A stretch of 64,000 bases of DNA, taken from the NCBI GenBank assembly GCA_023399275.1, contig JAEWQH010000117.1:12538-76537 (forward strand), given 5' to 3'. This DNA is from Bacillota bacterium (lineage in GTDB: Bacteria; Bacillota; Clostridia; Christensenellales; CAG-138). The notes under the pieces are model-generated. The model had not been told where the DNA came from and did not search any database. It saw only the letters and a list, made by a program, of their open reading frames with translations. Made by a program: the position numbers and the translations under genes. Shown here piece after piece: positions 60,766 to 64,000 of the stretch (position 1 is the first letter of the stretch; each line of letters starts with the position of its first letter).

Positions 60766-61488
60766 ATGGCAAACAATACGTTTGAGCGATTTGAAGAGAA
60801 GTACCTGTTGACCCCGGCGCAGCACAAGGCCGTCATGGCCGGACTGCGCGGAAAGATGCAGCCGGATATGTTCGGCAGAAGCACGGTGTCGAGCATCTAC
60901 TATGATACGGAGGATTACAGCCTCATCCGCGCATCGCTGGAGAAGCCCGACTATAAGGAAAAATTGCGCATCCGCTCTTACGGAACCACGGCGGAAGAGA
61001 GCACCGTCTTTGTCGAATTGAAAAAAAAGGTGGGCGGCATCGTCTACAAGCGCCGCACCGAGCTGCCTCATGCCGAGGCAAACGCGCTGCTCCGCGGCAA
61101 ACGGATACATAGCGATTCCCAGGTGACCCGTGAAATCCGCTATTTTCTGCAGCTTTACCAGCCCGGGCCGCGCGTACTGCTCTCCTACCGGAGGGTCGCC
61201 TATACGGGCGGAGAGGCCGGCCTTCGCATCACGTTTGACGACAATATCCGTTTTCGTCTTTGCGCGCTGACGCTTACCGCGGGCAGTTGGGGCGAAGAGT
61301 TGCTGCCCCAGGGCGGCATGACGCTCATGGAGATCAAAGCCCCCGGCGCGATGCCCCTCTGGCTCTGTCGGCTGCTGAACGAAAACGGCATCTACCCCAC
61401 AAGCTTTTCCAAATACGGCGTCTGCTACCGGGACCATATCGCCCCTCGACTAAAGCAGGCGGAGAAAGGATACCGCGTCTATGCTTGA
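60766..61488 (+). CDS. VTC-domain polyphosphate polymerase-like protein
   Basis: A 240-residue protein of the CYTH/VTC family, related to the yeast enzyme that makes polyphosphate from ATP. Tunnel residues are visible: RFEEKYLL (8-15), KEKLRIRSYG, FVELKKKVGGIVYKRR, and FSKYGVCYRD near the C terminus. The ATG at 60766 has GAGAGG upstream. It overlaps the DUF4956 gene by 8 bp. In bacteria VTC-like proteins are often next to DUF4956 and CotH genes, so the substrate may be a phosphorylated surface polymer; no enzyme activity is shown here. Confidence 0.9.
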   Translation: MANNTFERFEEKYLLTPAQHKAVMAGLRGKMQPDMFGRSTVSSIYYDTEDYSLIRASLEKPDYKEKLRIRSYGTTAEESTVFVELKKKVGGIVYKRRTELPHAEANALLRGKRIHSDSQVTREIRYFLQLYQPGPRVLLSYRRVAYTGGEAGLRITFDDNIRFRLCALTLTAGSWGEELLPQGGMTLMEIKAPGAMPLWLCRLLNENGIYPTSFSKYGVCYRDHIAPRLKQAEKGYRVYA

Positions 61489-62152
61489 GAGCATCTTATC
61501 CGCAACCACCAGCTTGACCGCGGGGCAGTACCTGCTGTTGACGGGGGTCTCGCTGCTGCTGGGATTTCTGCTGACACTGGTATACATGTATCGAAACACC
61601 TACACCAAGGGCTTTGCGCTCACGCTCGTGCTATTGCCCGTTGTGGTGCAGACCGTGATCCTGCTCGTTTCGGGCAACCTCGGCGCCGGCGTCGCCGTAG
61701 CGGGAACGTTCTCGCTGGTTCGCTTCCGCTCCGTGCCGGGCGGCGCGCGGGAAATCTGCGCGATCTTTGCTGCGATGGCCATCGGCCTTGCAACGGGCAT
61801 GGGCTACGTCGGCGTAGCCGCACTGCTCTTTCTCGCCATCGTGCTGGTGAGCGTGCTGCTGCTTACGCTCCGCTTCGGCGAGCAGGATATCAACAGCCGG
61901 CGTCTGCGCGTGACCATGCCGGAAAACCTCGACTACACCGAGGTGTTTACCGACGTTCTGGCGCGCTATACCACCCGCGCCGAACTGAACAAAGTGAAAA
62001 CCACCAACCTCGGCAGCATGTTTGAGCTGCACTACAACATCGTGCTGCGCGACCCCGCGCAGGAGAAGCAATTGATCGACGAGCTACGCACGCGAAACGG
62101 CAACCTGAATATCCTGATCTCGCGGCTGCCGGCCGGAAACGAAGAGCTCTAG
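61481..62152 (+). CDS. DUF4956 membrane protein
   Basis: A 223-residue protein with three or four helices in the first half (about residues 15-125; SGNLGAGVAVAGTFSLVRFRSVPG is the family block) and a soluble C-terminal ferredoxin-like domain of about 90 residues. It is found with VTC proteins in many Firmicutes and may be its membrane partner, for example a channel for polyphosphate. No experimental role is known to me. Its ATG lies inside the end of the VTC gene. Confidence 0.88.
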   Translation: MLESILSATTSLTAGQYLLLTGVSLLLGFLLTLVYMYRNTYTKGFALTLVLLPVVVQTVILLVSGNLGAGVAVAGTFSLVRFRSVPGGAREICAIFAAMAIGLATGMGYVGVAALLFLAIVLVSVLLLTLRFGEQDINSRRLRVTMPENLDYTEVFTDVLARYTTRAELNKVKTTNLGSMFELHYNIVLRDPAQEKQLIDELRTRNGNLNILISRLPAGNEEL

Positions 62153-62306
62153 GTGTTGTTATCGGAATACGGCGCATGCAGAGCATCGCAAGCCTATGCG
62201 TCTGGCAGCCCCGGTTTGGGGGCTTTCCGATTGCTCCCGCCGAAGAAGCGCCGTTTGGCCGCCTGCTCTTCGGGCAGAATACTTGAATCAAAGGAGTGCA
62301 ATAAAT

Positions 62307-64000
62307 ATGAAACGAACCAGATGGATGATATCGATCTTGTCCGCTGCGCTGCTCGCGCTAAGCGCAGGCTGCCAGGCGGCGGAATCGTCGTCCGGCGGCT
62401 CCGCGACGGCCGATACCCAAGCCACCACGGCGCAGGCGGTCTCCGCTGTGGAATCCGCGCAGGCCATATCCTCGGAGGCCTATTCCGATCGCGACCTCGA
62501 TCCCTCTTACGATGACAGCGAGGCCGTTTCGGTGGATCTTTCCGCCGTAACGGGGGACTACACCATCACGCAGGCCGGCATCTACGTGCTCACCGGCACG
62601 CTGGTAAACGGCTCCGTCATCGTCAACGCCGGCGAGGCGGACAAGGTCCAGATCGTGCTCTCCGGCGCATCGATCACCAGCAGCGACGGCCCGGCAATCT
62701 ACGCGGTCGAGGCGGATAAGCTCTTCATTACGGCTGCGGAAAACACCGTCAGCACGCTGACAGACGGCGCGATCTACGCCGAGGACAGCTTTGGCAACAG
62801 TCCGGACGGAGCGATCTTTTCGCGCTGTGATCTCACGATCAACGGCGCGGGCACGATCGACATCGCAGGCAACTATAAGTTTGGCATCGTCGGCAAAGAC
62901 GAGGTCGTGCTCACGGGCGCGGTGCTCAACGTAACCGCAGTGTCCGACGGCATCGTCGGCAAGGACAGCGTGGCCATCAACGGCGGCACCGTCAGCATCA
63001 CCGCCGGCGGAGACGGAATCGTGAGTGAAAACAGCGACGACGCCTCGCTCGGAATCGTGCTCATCGACGGCGGCACCGTCACGATCGTAACCGGCGGCAC
63101 AAGCGCAGACAGCGCGAAGGGCATCAAGACCCAAACCGCACTGACCATCAACGGCGGCAGCATAGCCATCGACGCAGAGGATGACGCGCTGCACAGCGCC
63201 TCCGCCCTGACCGTGACCGGCGGCACGCTCTACTTAAAATCCGGCGACGACGGCATGCACAGCGACGACCTGCTGGTCATCTCCGGCGGCGAAGTGAGCA
63301 TTGCCGAAAGCTACGAGGGCATCGAGGCAGGCACCATCACCATCTCGGGCGGCACGGTGGACATCACCGCATCGGACGACGGCCTCAATGCGGCAGGCGG
63401 CTCAGATGAAGCGGCCGCGCAGACCGGGCGGCGCACAGACTCCTTCGCGGCGGACACAAGCAAGTCCGTCCTCATCTCCGGCGGGATGGTGACCATCCGC
63501 GCGGATGGCGACGGCATCGACAGCAACGGCTCCCTGACCATCACGGGCGGCAGCGTGTATATCTCGGGGCCAACCAGCTCCGCAAACGGCGCACTGGATG
63601 CGGGCGCAAGCATCACCATCTCGGGCGGCGTCATCATCGCGGCAGGTTCGTCCGGCATGGCGCAGGGGTTTGATTCGAGCTCGTCGCAAGCCTCCGTCAC
63701 CTACACGTATGCCTCTGCCCAGTCCGCCGGAACGCGAATCACCCTGACGGATGCAAGCGGCGGCGTGATCGTCACATACGCGCCGGAAAAGGCGTATCAA
63801 TCCGTGGTTCTCAGCGCGCCCGGGTTAACGCAGGGGCAGACCTACACGCTCTATAGCGGCGGCAGCGTTGCAGACGGCGCGCTCAGCGGCGGCACCGAGC
63901 AGGCGAGCATCACCCTCTCCGGGATGGTAACCAGCTCCGGCTCCGGCTCCGGCGGCATGGGTGGCTGGAGCAACGGCGGCGGCATGGGCGGCATGGGCGG
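62307..64000 (+). CDS. Cthe_2159-like carbohydrate-binding beta-helix lipoprotein (partial)
   Basis: At least 564 codons, open at the window edge. A lipobox SAGC (Cys22) ends the signal peptide. From about residue 75 the protein is a right-handed beta-helix with repeated lines such as INGGTVSITAGGDGI and GGTVDITASDDGLNAAGG; Asp-rich turns suggest calcium. This is the fold of the cellulose/pectin-binding protein Cthe_2159. From about residue 540 it becomes Gly/Ser/Met-rich (GSGSGGMGG). AAAGGAG precedes the ATG. It follows DUF4956 after 154 bp and may be the surface product of the operon. The end is not seen. Confidence 0.85.
   Translation, partial: MKRTRWMISILSAALLALSAGCQAAESSSGGSATADTQATTAQAVSAVESAQAISSEAYSDRDLDPSYDDSEAVSVDLSAVTGDYTITQAGIYVLTGTLVNGSVIVNAGEADKVQIVLSGASITSSDGPAIYAVEADKLFITAAENTVSTLTDGAIYAEDSFGNSPDGAIFSRCDLTINGAGTIDIAGNYKFGIVGKDEVVLTGAVLNVTAVSDGIVGKDSVAINGGTVSITAGGDGIVSENSDDASLGIVLIDGGTVTIVTGGTSADSAKGIKTQTALTINGGSIAIDAEDDALHSASALTVTGGTLYLKSGDDGMHSDDLLVISGGEVSIAESYEGIEAGTITISGGTVDITASDDGLNAAGGSDEAAAQTGRRTDSFAADTSKSVLISGGMVTIRADGDGIDSNGSLTITGGSVYISGPTSSANGALDAGASITISGGVIIAAGSSGMAQGFDSSSSQASVTYTYASAQSAGTRITLTDASGGVIVTYAPEKAYQSVVLSAPGLTQGQTYTLYSGGSVADGALSGGTEQASITLSGMVTSSGSGSGGMGGWSNGGGMGGMG

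Noticed and set aside
61600..61823. Small minus-strand ORFs within the DUF4956 gene
   Set aside because: Shadows of a well-supported gene; no ribosome site and no conserved content.

Overview
The window looks like chromosome from a GC-rich anaerobic member of the Clostridia (Bacillota), perhaps an oscillospiraceal or christensenellaceal lineage. The grounds are the Firmicutes-type glycogen operon with both GlgC and GlgD, a class B sortase, a SpoIIP-family amidase, an adenosylcobalamin-dependent (class II) ribonucleotide reductase with NrdR-type operators, GPH/AEC/ECF-type transporters, and Shine-Dalgarno sites of the GGAGG type. The GC-rich coding sequence throws long mirror-image ORFs on the opposite strand; these are not listed as genes. 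I see no rRNA, CRISPR array, transposase or prophage module.

Layout. 0-9 kb: the edge of an unseen minus-strand gene, a large membrane protein, a DrrAB-like ABC exporter, birA-bioY (biotin attachment and uptake), a YgjP-like metallopeptidase, a small HTH protein, a DUF2156 protein and a DUF975 membrane protein. 9-15 kb: the glycogen operon glgB-glgC-glgD-glgA (minus strand). 15-21 kb: an AEC carrier, an AlaX-type editing enzyme, a GNAT-like protein, a DUF4349 lipoprotein and sortase B. 21-28 kb: a minus-strand operon GH20 hexosaminidase - nitroreductase - DUF2284 - ackA, facing a PIG-L deacetylase, then a GPH symporter with an odd extra domain. 28-39 kb: dapF, a ModE-like regulator, an MBL-fold hydrolase, nrdJ, an LRR lipoprotein with a polytopic partner, small lipoproteins and rpmB. 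39-46 kb: trmL, a WYL regulator, an aldo/keto reductase, a cyclophilin, and a MarR - serine-palmitoyltransferase-like - SDR operon. 45.7-46.2 kb: a five-tRNA operon (Val-Asp-Phe-Gly-Cys). 46-50 kb: a single protein joining an ECF S component to a type II pantothenate kinase, homoserine dehydrogenase, tRNA-Thr, and a DUF4405-like membrane protein. 51-57.6 kb: a TetR-led minus-strand operon of methyltransferases, hydrolases (one decayed) and small membrane proteins. 57.6-64 kb: a two-component system co-transcribed with a SpoIIP-like lipoprotein, divergent from a VTC polyphosphate-polymerase-like / DUF4956 / beta-helix carbohydrate-binding protein operon that runs off the right end.

Strongest leads: (1) the ECF S-component/PanK fusion, which would couple uptake of pantothenate to its phosphorylation in one polypeptide; (2) the MarR-controlled oxoamine synthase + SDR pair, which resembles the first two steps of sphingoid-base synthesis and has a perfect 10-bp-arm operator on its promoter; (3) the two-component/SpoIIP and VTC/DUF4956/beta-helix locus, with OmpR-like 11-bp direct repeats at the divergent promoter; (4) two NrdR-box-like palindromes 32 bp apart centre to centre upstream of nrdJ; (5) the TetR operon with a freshly broken hydrolase. 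Start codons were re-chosen for many genes from Shine-Dalgarno sites. All functional calls rest on reading motifs by eye, with no database search.
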